A stretch of 64,000 nucleotides of DNA from Altererythrobacter rubellus (lineage in GTDB: Bacteria > Pseudomonadota > Alphaproteobacteria > Sphingomonadales > Sphingomonadaceae). Shown here piece after piece: positions 10,929 through 19,830 of the stretch. Each line of letters begins with the position of its first letter. The stretch's first letter is position 1. Location: positions 1,860,001 through 1,924,000 of the forward strand of contig NZ_CP127221.1 of the NCBI RefSeq assembly GCF_030284385.1. The letters run 5' to 3'. The position numbers were made by a program, and so were the translations under genes. The notes beneath the pieces are model-generated. The model had not been told where the DNA came from and did not search any database. It saw only the letters and a program-made list of their open reading frames with translations.

Positions 10929-12920
10929 ATGTCCAGCATGCAAAACACCTCGAGCCGAAAATTCGGTATGAAATACCTTGTCGCGACAGTCCTTCTCGGC
11001 ACGACCGGGCTGGCCATGGGGGCGCCTGCAGCAACGCAGAACGCCAGTGCATCAGACATGGCACGCGCGCAAATGGTGGCGCAGCAGCCAACCCGCATGG
11101 AGCAAGTCATCAACCGTTGGGAATATCTCAACGAGAATGATGATCTGGATTTTGATGCCTATTCCGGCTTCCTGCTTGCCTATCCCGATTTTCCGCGCAC
11201 AGCCCGCTTGCAAATACGCGCCGAGAATGTGCTGGACAGCACAGCCGCGTCTTCGGAACAGCTGGTCGCCTATTTCGATGCGCACCCACCGCTAACCAAT
11301 ACCGGGCGTGCGCGCTACGCTCTGGCGCTCAACACTCTACGACGCCCTGAAGCCGCCGAAATGGCGCGTGCTGCCTGGCGCGGTGGGCCAATGAAGGAAA
11401 CCACCGAAGTCTACCTTCTCGGCCTGTTTGCAGGGCAATTTACACAGGCCGACAATGACGCTCGGATGGAAGCGTTGCTGTGGGAAGGTGATGCTGATGG
11501 CGCAGTTCGCCATATGCTCATGACGTCTCTCGACAAGCGTGACCTGTTTGGCAAACGCCTCGCCCTGGTGCAGGATAAACTTCCGCAAGACGAAGGGCTG
11601 GCAATTCCGCGCACCGCGCTCGACAATCCGGGCACGGTGTACAACCTTGTACGCTACTACCGTGAAAACCGGCAGATGAACCAGGCGATCAATATTCTGA
11701 CTAATCGCCCGCAAGCGACTTCATTGCCGTTTGAAGAATCTGACATTATCAATGAGATGCTGATTGCTGCAAAGGGCGCCGGTGCACGCCGTGCGGTCCA
11801 GATTGCCGCATCGGCGGATGACCTTTTTGCCCCAAACACCGACATTAGCGAGGGGTCGTTCCGTCTTCGGGACAAATACACCGATCTGATGTGGCTGGGT
11901 GGCACACAAGCTCTGTGGGATTTGGGTGACGGCGCAGCCGCTGCCCCTCTGTTCTATCGTTATGGCGCAGCAGCAAAGACTCCGCTGACGCGGGCCAAGG
12001 GATTCTACTGGGCGGGCAGAGCGTCGAGCCAGGCAGGCAACGCAGGCGAAGCAACCCGCTACTACGAAATGGCCGGGCAATATGCCGATCAGTATTATGG
12101 CCAGCTTGCGCTGAGCGCTTTGAACAAGCCGGTGCCAGAATTCGCGCAGCTTCCCGAACTTGAAGTCAGCGACGAGCAGCGCCGTGAGTTTCGTGCGAAA
12201 CCGCTTGCGCAGGCGCTGCGTACACTTGCTTCCTCACGCCGCGACTGGCGCACAGAACGCGCATTCTTTGAAGCGCTGGCCGACAAGGCGAGAACTCCCG
12301 AAGATATGGTCTTGCTGTCCGAGCTATCGCAAGAGCTGTTGATGGATGAATTCGCTGTCGTGGCTGGCGCAACAGCGCCGGAGCATGGCCTGACAGGGTT
12401 TGAAAGGTTCGCGCATCCGACAGTACGCGTGCCATCAACTTCAAACTGGACCATGGCACATGCGATCATGCGCCAGGAAAGTGAGTTCGACCAGAACCGC
12501 GTCAGCCATGCCGGCGCACGCGGGATGATGCAGCTGATGCCGGGCACCGCGCGTGAGCAGGCGGGCAAGCTGGGCGTCAATTACATGTCAGCCAGCCTGA
12601 CCGATGACACACAATACAACATTCGCCTGGGCGATGCATATTTCCGCCGGATGCTGGACTATTACGGCGGGTCATACCCGCTTGCGCTGGGTGCCTACAA
12701 CGCGGGCCCGGGTCGCGTAAACCAGTGGCTGCGCCTGAACGGTGATCCGCGGACCGGGGCTATCGATTACGTCACCTGGATCGAGAAGATCCCGGCCAAT
12801 TTCGAGACACGCTATTACATTATGCGCGTTCTCGGTAACGCAGTGGCATATGACAATATGCACCCCGATCGCGCGCCTGGCGGCCAACCGCGGCACATCG
12901 ATTACTTCCTTCGTAGCTAG
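10929..12920 (+). CDS. Soluble lytic murein transglycosylase
   Basis: Periplasmic enzyme that cleaves peptidoglycan glycan strands to 1,6-anhydromuropeptides. It is 663 residues, with a signal peptide at the N-terminus (KYLVATVLLGTTGLAMGAPA), a long alpha-helical superhelix of about 450 residues, then the SLT catalytic domain. The catalytic glutamate is in IMRQESEFD near residue 517, followed by GARGMMQLMPGTA and ALGAYNAGPGRV. It matches Slt70-type proteins of alphaproteobacteria. It diverges from dapA with 103 bp between starts and ends six bases before greB, so it probably shares a transcript with it. Confidence 0.93.
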   Translation: MSSMQNTSSRKFGMKYLVATVLLGTTGLAMGAPAATQNASASDMARAQMVAQQPTRMEQVINRWEYLNENDDLDFDAYSGFLLAYPDFPRTARLQIRAENVLDSTAASSEQLVAYFDAHPPLTNTGRARYALALNTLRRPEAAEMARAAWRGGPMKETTEVYLLGLFAGQFTQADNDARMEALLWEGDADGAVRHMLMTSLDKRDLFGKRLALVQDKLPQDEGLAIPRTALDNPGTVYNLVRYYRENRQMNQAINILTNRPQATSLPFEESDIINEMLIAAKGAGARRAVQIAASADDLFAPNTDISEGSFRLRDKYTDLMWLGGTQALWDLGDGAAAAPLFYRYGAAAKTPLTRAKGFYWAGRASSQAGNAGEATRYYEMAGQYADQYYGQLALSALNKPVPEFAQLPELEVSDEQRREFRAKPLAQALRTLASSRRDWRTERAFFEALADKARTPEDMVLLSELSQELLMDEFAVVAGATAPEHGLTGFERFAHPTVRVPSTSNWTMAHAIMRQESEFDQNRVSHAGARGMMQLMPGTAREQAGKLGVNYMSASLTDDTQYNIRLGDAYFRRMLDYYGGSYPLALGAYNAGPGRVNQWLRLNGDPRTGAIDYVTWIEKIPANFETRYYIMRVLGNAVAYDNMHPDRAPGGQPRHIDYFLRS

Positions 12921-12926
12921 CGACCG

Positions 12927-13406
12927 ATGAAACCAATCGGTGATCCGATCACGCCGTCAGGGATGGCGGCGCTAAAAGAGCGATATCACCATCTGCTGGG
13001 GACTGAACGCCCTGAAATCGTAGAGATCGTCAGCTGGGCGGCGGGCAATGGTGACCGCAGCGAAAACGGCGATTATCTCTATGGCCGCAAACGCATGCGC
13101 GAGATCGACCGCGAACTGAGCCATCTCTCGCGCCGTATGAAAAAGCTGCGTGTTGTCGATCCCAGCGAGCAACCCGATCAATCGCGGGTGTTTTTTGGTG
13201 CCACTGTCGAGCTGGCCGATGAAAACGACAATCGCAAAACCGTTACACTGGTCGGCGATGACGAGCAGGATGCGGGCAATGGCCGGATTGGCTGGAATTC
13301 GCCCATGGCCAAGGCCTTGCGCGGCGCATCAATCGGGGATTTGCGAACAGTCAGGCTTCCCACTGGGCTGAAGGAATGGGAAGTTTTGGCGATTAGCTAT
13401 GATTAG
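12927..13406 (+). CDS. greB: Transcription elongation factor GreB
   Basis: Enters the RNA polymerase secondary channel and stimulates cleavage of backtracked RNA. The protein is 159 residues, with an N-terminal coiled coil carrying the acidic tip (AAGNGDRSENGDYLYGRKR) and a C-terminal FKBP-like domain. The segment YGRKRMREIDRELSHLSRRM favours GreB over GreA. It starts six bases after the transglycosylase stop and overlaps the next gene by eight bases, so translation is probably coupled. Confidence 0.93.
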   Translation: MKPIGDPITPSGMAALKERYHHLLGTERPEIVEIVSWAAGNGDRSENGDYLYGRKRMREIDRELSHLSRRMKKLRVVDPSEQPDQSRVFFGATVELADENDNRKTVTLVGDDEQDAGNGRIGWNSPMAKALRGASIGDLRTVRLPTGLKEWEVLAISYD

Positions 13407-13923
13407 ATCGCTCGCTCCTGTTCTGGCCATTCTGGCCGTTGCCTCGCCGTTCGCAGCCAAAGACAGCCTCGGCGTGTTTTCTGATTGGGCAGCGTTTCGC
13501 GATCTCGAGGCACCAAGATGCTATGCGATCACCGCAGCCGAACCGGTTGGCCCACGTACAGATGCCGCGCGCGACTATGAGCCCTATGCAAGTGTCGGCA
13601 CCTGGCCCCTGCGCAAGGTCCGCAATCAACTGCATTTGCGGCTATCTCGCGAGATGACGCAGGGCGCTTCGATCAGCCTGCGCGTCGGCGGGCGCAGCTT
13701 CGCTTTGACCGGCGGTGGCGGCGATGCATGGGCCGCAGATCAAGCAATGGATGCGGCGATCATTGGTGCCATGCGTTCCGCCGACACCATGCGCGTTACG
13801 TCGACTTCCAAGTCAGGCCGGCGTTTCACAGACACCTATCAGCTGTCTGGTGCAGCGACCGCAATTGATGCCGCCACGCTAGGCTGCGCGCCTGCGGCCT
13901 TGAACGAAGCGCGCCGCAGCTAG
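13399..13923 (+). CDS. Periplasmic protein similar to invasion-associated locus B (IalB)
   Basis: A 174-residue exported protein. Residues 1-20 form a signal peptide (MIRSLAPVLAILAVASPFAA). The mature part begins GVFSDWAAFRD and includes RCYAIT and a central SISLRVGGRSFALTGGGG, which resembles the IalB family (a DW-type N-terminus and one early cysteine with a second near the C-terminus at GCAP). Family members are periplasmic and poorly understood. It overlaps greB by eight bases and precedes rlmN by 36 bp. Family assignment is from pattern only. Confidence 0.6.
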   Translation: MIRSLAPVLAILAVASPFAAKDSLGVFSDWAAFRDLEAPRCYAITAAEPVGPRTDAARDYEPYASVGTWPLRKVRNQLHLRLSREMTQGASISLRVGGRSFALTGGGGDAWAADQAMDAAIIGAMRSADTMRVTSTSKSGRRFTDTYQLSGAATAIDAATLGCAPAALNEARRS

Positions 13924-13959
13924 CCAAACGGTCAAACCGGCCCTATATGCGCGGCCTCC

Positions 13960-15204
13960 ATGGCAGACACTGCACTCATGAGTATACCGGGACAGATTGA
14001 TCCCGTGCTCGCGCCGCGTGACGTCACGCCGCGCGCCGACGGTCGTATCGATCTGATGGGTTTGCCAAAAGAACGCATCCAGGAACTCTTCGCGGAAGCT
14101 GGCTTGGACGCCAAGCAGGCCAAACTGCGCAGCAAGCAGGTGTTCCACTGGATCTATCACCGCGGCGTTGGCGAGTTCGCGGATATGACTGATATCGCGA
14201 AAACCATGCGCCCTTGGCTGAGAGAGCGGTTTGTGATCGCCCGACCCGATGTGGTCGAGGCGCAGCATTCGACCGACGGAACGCGCAAATGGCTGCTCAA
14301 GACCGCTGATGGTCACGAATACGAAATGGTCTTCATCCCTGATGCCGATCGCGGAACTCTGTGTGTTTCCAGCCAGGTTGGCTGCACCTTGAATTGCACT
14401 TTCTGCCACACTGGTACGATGAAGTTGGTTCGCAATCTGACACCGGGCGAAATCGTAGGGCAAGTGATGCTCGCACGCGACGCGCTGGGGGAATGGCCCA
14501 AAGGCTCGATGGCCGGCCTTGATGGCGCTGAAGACAGCAGCGAATATCGCGCCGATGGCCGCCTGCTGACCAACATCGTGATGATGGGCATGGGAGAACC
14601 GCTGTATAATTTCGACAATGTCAAAGCTGCACTGAAGCTGGTGATGGATGGCGGAGGTCTTGCGCTGTCACGCCGGCGGATCACGCTTTCCACAAGCGGT
14701 GTTGTGCCGATGATGGAGAAGTGCGGCGAAGAAATCGGCGTGAACCTGGCGGTCTCACTCCACGCGGTGACCAAGGAGATCCGCGACGAAATCGTGCCGC
14801 TCAACAAGAAATACGGCATTGAAGAGCTGCTCGCGGCTTGTGCCGCCTATCCGGGTGCCAGCAATGCACGCCGGATTACATTCGAATATGTGATGCTGAA
14901 GGACAAGAATGACAGCGACGAGCACGCGCATGAGCTCGTCCGGCTAATCAAGGAATATGATCTTCCCGCCAAAGTGAACCTGATCCCGTTCAATCCATGG
15001 CCGGGATCAGCCTATGAATGCTCTACGCCGGAACGGATCAAGAGCTTCTCCAACATCGTGTTCGAGGCCGGGGTCAGCGCGCCAGTACGCACACCGCGTG
15101 GCCGCGATATCGATGCGGCCTGCGGTCAACTCAAAACGGCTGCGGAAAAGAAGAGCCGCGCCGAGCGTGACCGCGAAGCTGCCGCGGCCGCTGCGCAAGC
15201 GTGA
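13960..15204 (+). CDS. rlmN: Dual-specificity RNA methyltransferase RlmN
   Basis: Radical-SAM enzyme that methylates C2 of A2503 in 23S rRNA and of A37 in some tRNAs. It is 414 residues, with the 4Fe-4S motif [11 protein letters not shown] near residue 144. The family segment [12 protein letters not shown] is present, as is the catalytic C-terminal cysteine in ARDVDAACGQL-type context ([11 protein letters not shown]). The last 30 residues are a low-complexity Glu/Arg/Ala tail. The start at 13960 fits the family. It is followed by 135 bp without a gene, then the glycine-zipper protein. Confidence 0.95.
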   Translation: MADTALMSIPGQIDPVLAPRDVTPRADGRIDLMGLPKERIQELFAEAGLDAKQAKLRSKQVFHWIYHRGVGEFADMTDIAKTMRPWLRERFVIARPDVVEAQHSTDGTRKWLLKTADGHEYEMVFIPDADRGTLCVSSQVGCTLNCTFCHTGTMKLVRNLTPGEIVGQVMLARDALGEWPKGSMAGLDGAEDSSEYRADGRLLTNIVMMGMGEPLYNFDNVKAALKLVMDGGGLALSRRRITLSTSGVVPMMEKCGEEIGVNLAVSLHAVTKEIRDEIVPLNKKYGIEELLAACAAYPGASNARRITFEYVMLKDKNDSDEHAHELVRLIKEYDLPAKVNLIPFNPWPGSAYECSTPERIKSFSNIVFEAGVSAPVRTPRGRDIDAACGQLKTAAEKKSRAERDREAAAAAAQA

Positions 15205-15339
15205 GTTTCAACTATACTGAATTTCGTCGCAATTGAGGCTCGCTTAATTCCTAATACCGCGGAAACCGCCCGCGTTCATGCAAGGTTTTGATCGCGATCT
15301 GCATATGCTGCGCATGAAATTATCTTGGGAGGTACCCAA

Positions 15340-15705
15340 ATGAAGAAGCTCGCTTTGGCAATCGCCACCGCCACTTTGACAATTCCTGCGGCACCAGCGC
15401 TGGCTGATCCGCCCGCGCATGGCAAGCGCGCGAAAGGCCGTGCCGGTATCTACGAGGCCAATGGTTATTACATCTCGCCGCGCCGGATCTCTCGGGATTC
15501 ACGCATATGGCGCGGCCGCGACGGGAAATATTACTGCAAGCGGTATAACGGCACGACCGGCCTGGTGATCGGTGCTGGTGTTGGCGCATTGGCTGGTCAC
15601 GAGCTTCCCGGTGACGGTGACAAGACGCTGGGAGTTTTGCTCGGCGCGGCGCTTGGTGGCGTGCTAGGCCGCGCCATTGATCGAGGCGATCTGCAGTGCC
15701 GCTGA
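15340..15705 (+). CDS. Exported glycine-zipper protein
   Basis: A 121-residue envelope protein. The start at 15340 gives a clean signal peptide (MKKLALAIATATLTIPAAPALA) after a GGGAGG ribosome binding site. The middle is basic and tyrosine-rich (WRGRDGKYYCKRYNGTTG). The C-terminal half is a glycine-zipper hairpin (GVGALAGHELPGDGDKTLG, then LLGAALGGVLGRAID), typical of the glycine zipper 2TM family found in outer-membrane lipoproteins and small stress proteins. The two cysteines may pair in the periplasm. It has its own terminator and is monocistronic. Role unknown. Confidence 0.75.
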   Translation: MKKLALAIATATLTIPAAPALADPPAHGKRAKGRAGIYEANGYYISPRRISRDSRIWRGRDGKYYCKRYNGTTGLVIGAGVGALAGHELPGDGDKTLGVLLGAALGGVLGRAIDRGDLQCR

Positions 15706-15737
15706 TCAGAGGATAACATTGCTAAAGATTCGGTACC

Positions 15738-15774
15738 GGGCCGTCTCTCATCTTAAGAGGCGGCCCTTTTCTTT
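15738..15774 (+). terminator. Rho-independent terminator after the glycine-zipper gene
   Basis: A 10-bp stem (GGGCCGTCTC pairing with GAGGCGGCCC, one G-U pair) with a nine-base loop is followed by TTTTCTTT. It begins 32 bp after the stop codon. The convergent PhzF-like gene ends three bases beyond it. Confidence 0.85.
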
Positions 15775-15776
15775 AC

Positions 15777-16622
15777 CTAAGCGATCGGTTGCAGCGCCCC
15801 ACCCTGCGCAACCATCGCACAGCGCCCCCCGATCCAGATACTTCCATCTGTTTCCTGTCTGCAATCGACCAGACCGTCCGCACCGGTCTCGCGCCCCTGC
15901 GCAGCGCGGTAACTGCCTCGCGCCAGCCCGCTGCCGAACAAATGCATCGCCACGCCCGCGTTGAAACTGCCGGTCACGGGGTCCTCTACAAAACGACCCG
16001 CGGCGTTGACGAAGAATGCGCGCAATTCCCAATCCGCATCCGCACGTTCCTCGCATGGCCCGGCTAGCCCGATGTCGGTTCCCAACGGCGCTTTCGATAC
16101 CGGATCCGCTGCCAAAACATCTGCCGCGCTTGCGAGCCTGAGCAATTGCCATTGCGGGCCATTTTGAACATGCACCGCTTCGACAACAGCATCTGGGTCA
16201 ACCCCTGTCAGCTTGATCGCATTGTCGCGCTCTTCGGCAGTCAGATCGCCTTGCTTGGTAAACGGCGGCGCCTTGAATGCCAGTTGAGTTCCGTTTCGAC
16301 GAACTTCGACCAGCCCCACCCCGCATTCCTGTATCACCACCCCGTCTTGCTGTGGCGATCCGCCCGCCTCGAGCCAAGCGTAACAGCTTCCCAATGTGGG
16401 GTGGCCGGCAAACGGCAGTTCGCCGCCCGGATAGAATATCCGCACACGATAATCGGCCGCAGAATCGCTAGGTGGCAACAGAAAGGTCGTCTCGGAAAAC
16501 CCCAACCATTTTGTAAGCGCCAGCATCTGATCTGCTGACAAGTCGCCCGCACCATGAACCACCGCCAACCGATTGCCGCTGAGCGGGCCGGATCCGAATA
16601 CATCCACCAGATCAATTTTCAT
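15777..16622 (-). CDS. PhzF-family isomerase-like protein
   Basis: A 281-residue protein of the PhzF/diaminopimelate-epimerase fold. Seen: the N-terminal IDLVDVFGSGPLSGNRLAVV, then ELPFAGHPTLGSCYAWL around residues 70-85, and the symmetrical second half with FVEDPVTGSFNAG. These are the family signatures around the catalytic cleft. Most PhzF relatives outside phenazine clusters have no known substrate, and no phenazine genes are nearby. It converges on the glycine-zipper gene and diverges from the FolM-like reductase. Confidence 0.85.
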   Translation of the reverse strand: MKIDLVDVFGSGPLSGNRLAVVHGAGDLSADQMLALTKWLGFSETTFLLPPSDSAADYRVRIFYPGGELPFAGHPTLGSCYAWLEAGGSPQQDGVVIQECGVGLVEVRRNGTQLAFKAPPFTKQGDLTAEERDNAIKLTGVDPDAVVEAVHVQNGPQWQLLRLASAADVLAADPVSKAPLGTDIGLAGPCEERADADWELRAFFVNAAGRFVEDPVTGSFNAGVAMHLFGSGLARGSYRAAQGRETGADGLVDCRQETDGSIWIGGRCAMVAQGGALQPIA

Positions 16623-16685
16623 CGCGTTTCTCCAACCTTCGCACGCTCTCTAGCCAAGTTGACGCATTTCTGCTGAATAGATTTG

Positions 16686-17459
16686 ATGTCCAGGCCAGCA
16701 ATTCTCGTTACCGGCGGAGCAGCGCGTATCGGCGCAAGCATCGTTCAGGCATTTGCGAATGCAGGCTGGCACTGTGTGATCCACTATCGCGGCTCTGACG
16801 AGGAAGCGCGCGCACTGGCAAATACATTGTCCTCAGCCGAGATTTTCCGATGCGATCTGCTAGACGGGGATGCGGCAGTCGCAATGGTGCACGAGCTTGC
16901 GGGCAAGCTGACCGACTGGCGCGTGCTGGTCAACAATGCTTCGGTATTTTCATATGACGATGCAACCAAACTTGATCCCGCAACGAACAAGTATGCGATG
17001 CAGGTTAACGCAGAAACTCCCACGCGCATGGCGCAAGCATTCCTGGCGGCAGCGCGAAGCGGCGCCGGGCGCACTGTAATCCACGTCACAGATCAAAAGC
17101 TCGAGAATACCAATCCGGACTTCTTCAGTTACACCATGAGCAAACATGCGCTCGCATCGACGATCAAAATGCTGGCAAAGGACACGACCGATCCCGATGA
17201 CCGCGTGTACGGCATCGCTCCAGGTGCGATACTGCCTAGTCACGACCAATCACCCGACGAAATCGAAATCTCGCATCGCTTGAATCCACTTGGCCGTAAG
17301 ACTGGCCCGGATGAAATTGCCGATGCTGCACTTATGCTGTCACGCGGTCATGTTCGCAGCGGCGAGTCCATCTTTGTCGATAGCGGGCAGCATCTGCTCG
17401 ATCAGGATCGCGATGTGATCTATCTCGCTCGCGAAATGGCTAAGGGAACCGCACGATGA
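16686..17459 (+). CDS. Short-chain dehydrogenase, FolM/pteridine-reductase-like
   Basis: A 257-residue NAD(P)H-dependent reductase. The ATG at 16686 gives MSRPAILVTGGAARIGASIV with the Rossmann glycine motif; a TTG one codon upstream is unlikely. Seen: VLVNNASVF, and the active-site tyrosine and lysine in FSYTMSKHAL. The serine normally before the tyrosine is replaced by an HVTDQK segment, which is typical of the FolM/PTR1 group that reduces pterins or dihydrofolate. It overlaps the next gene by four bases and stands first in an operon with a cytochrome b and a molybdenum enzyme. A link to pterin chemistry is possible but is only inference. Confidence 0.78.
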   Translation: MSRPAILVTGGAARIGASIVQAFANAGWHCVIHYRGSDEEARALANTLSSAEIFRCDLLDGDAAVAMVHELAGKLTDWRVLVNNASVFSYDDATKLDPATNKYAMQVNAETPTRMAQAFLAAARSGAGRTVIHVTDQKLENTNPDFFSYTMSKHALASTIKMLAKDTTDPDDRVYGIAPGAILPSHDQSPDEIEISHRLNPLGRKTGPDEIADAALMLSRGHVRSGESIFVDSGQHLLDQDRDVIYLAREMAKGTAR

Positions 17460-18127
17460 AAAAGAAGCACTCCCTGCTCACGCGTATCTGGCACTGGCTC
17501 AATACGCTATGTGTGATTGTGTTGTTTATGAGCGGTCTCGGCATCTCCAACGCGCACAGATACCTCTATTGGGGTGATGCGGGGTCGCAGCCGTCAGAGG
17601 CGTGGACCGCAGTCATCCGGTTCCCGGATTGGGCGACACTTCCGCAGCGCTATGATCTGGCCGAATCGCGCGATTGGCACGTGCTGTTTTCATGGCCTTT
17701 TGGCGTCGGATTGCTAGTGTTCTGGATCGCGATGCTGATCGGCGGGCATTTCTGGCGTGACCTGCGAACACGCCAGGAAGAATGGAAACCAGCTGCAATA
17801 TGGGCTGATGTTGTTAAACACGCGAAGCTCGATTTCACCCATGTTGGCGCGAAATACAGCTTTCTGCAAAAGCTGACTTACGGGATCGTACTGGGTGTCT
17901 TGCTGCCCGTTATGGTTTTCACCGGCCTTGCAATCAGCCCCGGTTTCGAGCCGGCCGCGCCGTGGCTGGTGGATATCTTCGGGGGGCGGCAAAGCGCCCG
18001 GTCGATCCACTTTCTTGCTGCTTGGACGCTGTTCGCATTCTTCGTCATTCACATCCTGCTCGTGCTGCTTTCCGGCCCTGCGAAGCAAATGCGCGACATG
18101 ATCACCGGAGGCGTGGATGAAACGTAG
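17456..18127 (+). CDS. Membrane cytochrome b (b561/b6-type) electron carrier
   Basis: A 223-residue integral membrane protein with about four helices. Candidate haem-ligating histidines sit in LTRIWHWLNTLC in helix 1, at HVLFSWPFGV, and in HFLAAWTLFAFFVIHILLVL near the C-terminus. The pattern matches the bacterial cytochrome b561/hydrogenase cytochrome b group. Its start overlaps the FolM-like gene by four bases and its end overlaps the molybdenum enzyme by 11 bases. It is therefore likely to pass electrons between the quinone pool and that periplasmic enzyme. Confidence 0.82.
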   Translation: MKKKHSLLTRIWHWLNTLCVIVLFMSGLGISNAHRYLYWGDAGSQPSEAWTAVIRFPDWATLPQRYDLAESRDWHVLFSWPFGVGLLVFWIAMLIGGHFWRDLRTRQEEWKPAAIWADVVKHAKLDFTHVGAKYSFLQKLTYGIVLGVLLPVMVFTGLAISPGFEPAAPWLVDIFGGRQSARSIHFLAAWTLFAFFVIHILLVLLSGPAKQMRDMITGGVDET

Positions 18128-18857
18128 AGCAGCCCTCGTTGGCCTTGGTGCGTTATTCGCCGGGGCATGCTCGAAAACCTCTGAAAGCCGTGCGGGCCAA
18201 TCGCTGTTCGACATGGCGGAAAACTGGCATATGAAGGCGCATCGCGCGCTGGCAAACCGTCTGGCTCTTGCTCCTGAATTTGCCAAGTCCGATATTTCTC
18301 CGGTCTTTAAGGGCAATGGTTCGATAACGGTCGACAGTGACATCTATCGCGATCAGCTGAGCAAAGGCTTCCCCGATTGGCGTCTGCGGATCGGCGGATT
18401 GGTCAAGAACGAGATGTCATTCTCGCTCGAAAACCTTCGCACCCTGCCCCAGCGGACACAGATTACCCGGCACGATTGTGTCGAAGGTTGGAGTGCGATC
18501 GGGGAATGGACCGGGCCGCAGCTATCGTTGCTGCTTGACGCCGCCGAAGTGCTTCCGGCAGCCAACTTCATTGCCTTCTATTGCGCGGATATTCTCTACG
18601 GCAAGCGCTATTACGAGAGCGTCGATATGGTCGATGCCTACCATCCACAGACAATCGTGGCGCATGCACTCAATGGCGAGCCGCTACCGGAAAAGAACGG
18701 CGCTCCGTTGCGGATGCGCATTGAACGTCAACTTGGCTACAAGCATCCCAAGTATCTTACCGGCATCGAAGCGGTAGCCAGCCTTGACGATATCGAAGGC
18801 GGCAAAGGCGGCTTCTGGGAAGATAACTACGGATATCAGTGGTATGCGGGGATGTGA
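18117..18857 (+). CDS. Periplasmic molybdopterin-dependent oxidoreductase (MsrP/sulfite-oxidase fold)
   Basis: A 246-residue enzyme with a twin-arginine signal (MKRRAALVGLGALFAGAC). The FAGAC also makes a plausible lipobox, so it may be a Tat-exported lipoprotein. The molybdenum-ligating cysteine is in RHDCVEGWSAIGEW near residue 120, as in sulfite-oxidase-fold enzymes. Later segments NFIAFYCADILYGKRYYESV and PLRMRIERQLGYKHPKYL match the family. MsrP (YedY) reduces oxidised methionine in periplasmic proteins with a membrane cytochrome partner, and the cytochrome encoded just upstream fits that arrangement. The substrate is not shown by the sequence. Confidence 0.83.
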   Translation: MKRRAALVGLGALFAGACSKTSESRAGQSLFDMAENWHMKAHRALANRLALAPEFAKSDISPVFKGNGSITVDSDIYRDQLSKGFPDWRLRIGGLVKNEMSFSLENLRTLPQRTQITRHDCVEGWSAIGEWTGPQLSLLLDAAEVLPAANFIAFYCADILYGKRYYESVDMVDAYHPQTIVAHALNGEPLPEKNGAPLRMRIERQLGYKHPKYLTGIEAVASLDDIEGGKGGFWEDNYGYQWYAGM

Positions 18858-18864
18858 TTGATCC

Positions 18865-19410
18865 CTATTTGGCGGGCTTCCGTCCGAGATAGTGCTCAAT
18901 CACTAGCGGTGCGCGCATCATTTCATCCGGCGTGCCGGAAAAAATTACCCGCCCTTCATCCATTACGTATGCACGCTCAATCAGGCTGAGCATTTCGGGC
19001 ACGTTCTGATCGGTGAGCAAGACATCAATGCCGCGCGTCCGCATCTCGCGGATCAGTTGCTTGATGCTGGCGATGGTAAGCGGATCAATGCCCGAGAATG
19101 GTTCATCAAGCAGCATGAACGCCGGATCAAGCGCGAGCGCCTTAGCCACTTCGCATCGCCGCCTTTCACCGCCCGAAAGGGAATTGGCCGACGCCTTGCG
19201 CAGCCGGGCAAGATCGAGCGACTCAAGAATCTCCTCGAGTTTGGCGTCCCGTTGCTCGCGCACGGGTTCGACTATTTCCAGCATGGACAGGATGTTCTGC
19301 TCGACGGTAAGTCCACGAAAGATCGATGGTTGCTCGGGCAAATACGCAAGTCCCAGCATCGCCCGACGGTAAAACGGCAATGCCGTCACGTCCGCGCTGG
19401 CAAGCCTGGC
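18865..19410 (-). pseudogene. 3' part of an lptB-like ABC ATPase gene, 5' end deleted
   Basis: About 180 codons of an LptB-type ATPase are readable: ADVTALPFYRRAMLGLAYLP, then PSIFRGLTVEQNIL, the signature LSGGERRR, Walker B MLLDEPFSGIDP, and an SGTPDEM tail. The Walker A region and the first 55-60 residues are absent. Beyond about 19410 the frame continues only as antisense of the cfa fragment, so the apparent 274-residue ORF starting at 19689 is chimeric. The switch histidine expected in TDHNV is glutamine here (TDQNV). An ATPase without Walker A cannot work, so a functional lptB must lie elsewhere if this species needs it. Confidence 0.75.
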
Positions 19411-19824
19411 TTCACCGATGCCTGGACGCGCAAATACATCTTTCCTGGCGGCTACATTCCGGCACTGTCCGAACTTGTCTCTCAAAGCGAGAAGACCGGC
19501 TGGCAGATTATGGATGTGGAGGCGATGCGCTTCCACTAGTCCTACACGCTTGAGGAATGGTACAAACGCACCGTCATGCACCGCGAGGAAATCACGGAGA
19601 TGTCTGACGAGACGTTTTACCGCATGTGGTTGTTCTACCTCGCCGGCGCAGAGCAAAGCTTCCGTAATGGCACGATGGTGAACTGGCAAATCCAGTATGT
19701 GAAAGATCGCGCAGCGGTGCCGATGACCCGCGAGTATATAGTCGAGGAGTCGGCCCGCTTGCGCGAGAAAGGCGAAGTACCCAAATGGCGCTTCGATCCG
19801 GAGTTAAAGGAAGCGGCAGAGTAG
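19402..19824 (+). pseudogene. 3' part of a cyclopropane-fatty-acyl-phospholipid synthase gene, 5' end deleted
   Basis: The last 140 codons of a Cfa-type SAM-dependent lipid methyltransferase are readable: KYIFPGGYIPALSEL, GWQIMDVEAMRF, then EEWYKRTVMHRE and FYRMWLFYLAGAEQSFR, ending near KWRFDPELKEAAE. The N-terminal two thirds, including the SAM-binding site, are missing. An in-frame TAG at 19537-19539 interrupts the frame where a tyrosine is expected (RFH-stop-SYTLEEW). The fragment begins at the same junction that cuts the lptB-like fragment. The DUF1295 gene at its 3' side is of a type often found near cfa genes. Confidence 0.8.
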
Positions 19825-19830
19825 CCACCC

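Noticed and set aside
10826-11131. Long N-terminal extension of dapA
   Set aside because: Family length and alignment put the start at 10825; the extension is antisense to the transglycosylase signal region.
19411-19689. N-terminal extension of the lptB-like ORF
   Set aside because: It is antisense to the cfa fragment, so the full 274-residue frame is a chimera produced by the deletion junction rather than a novel ATPase.
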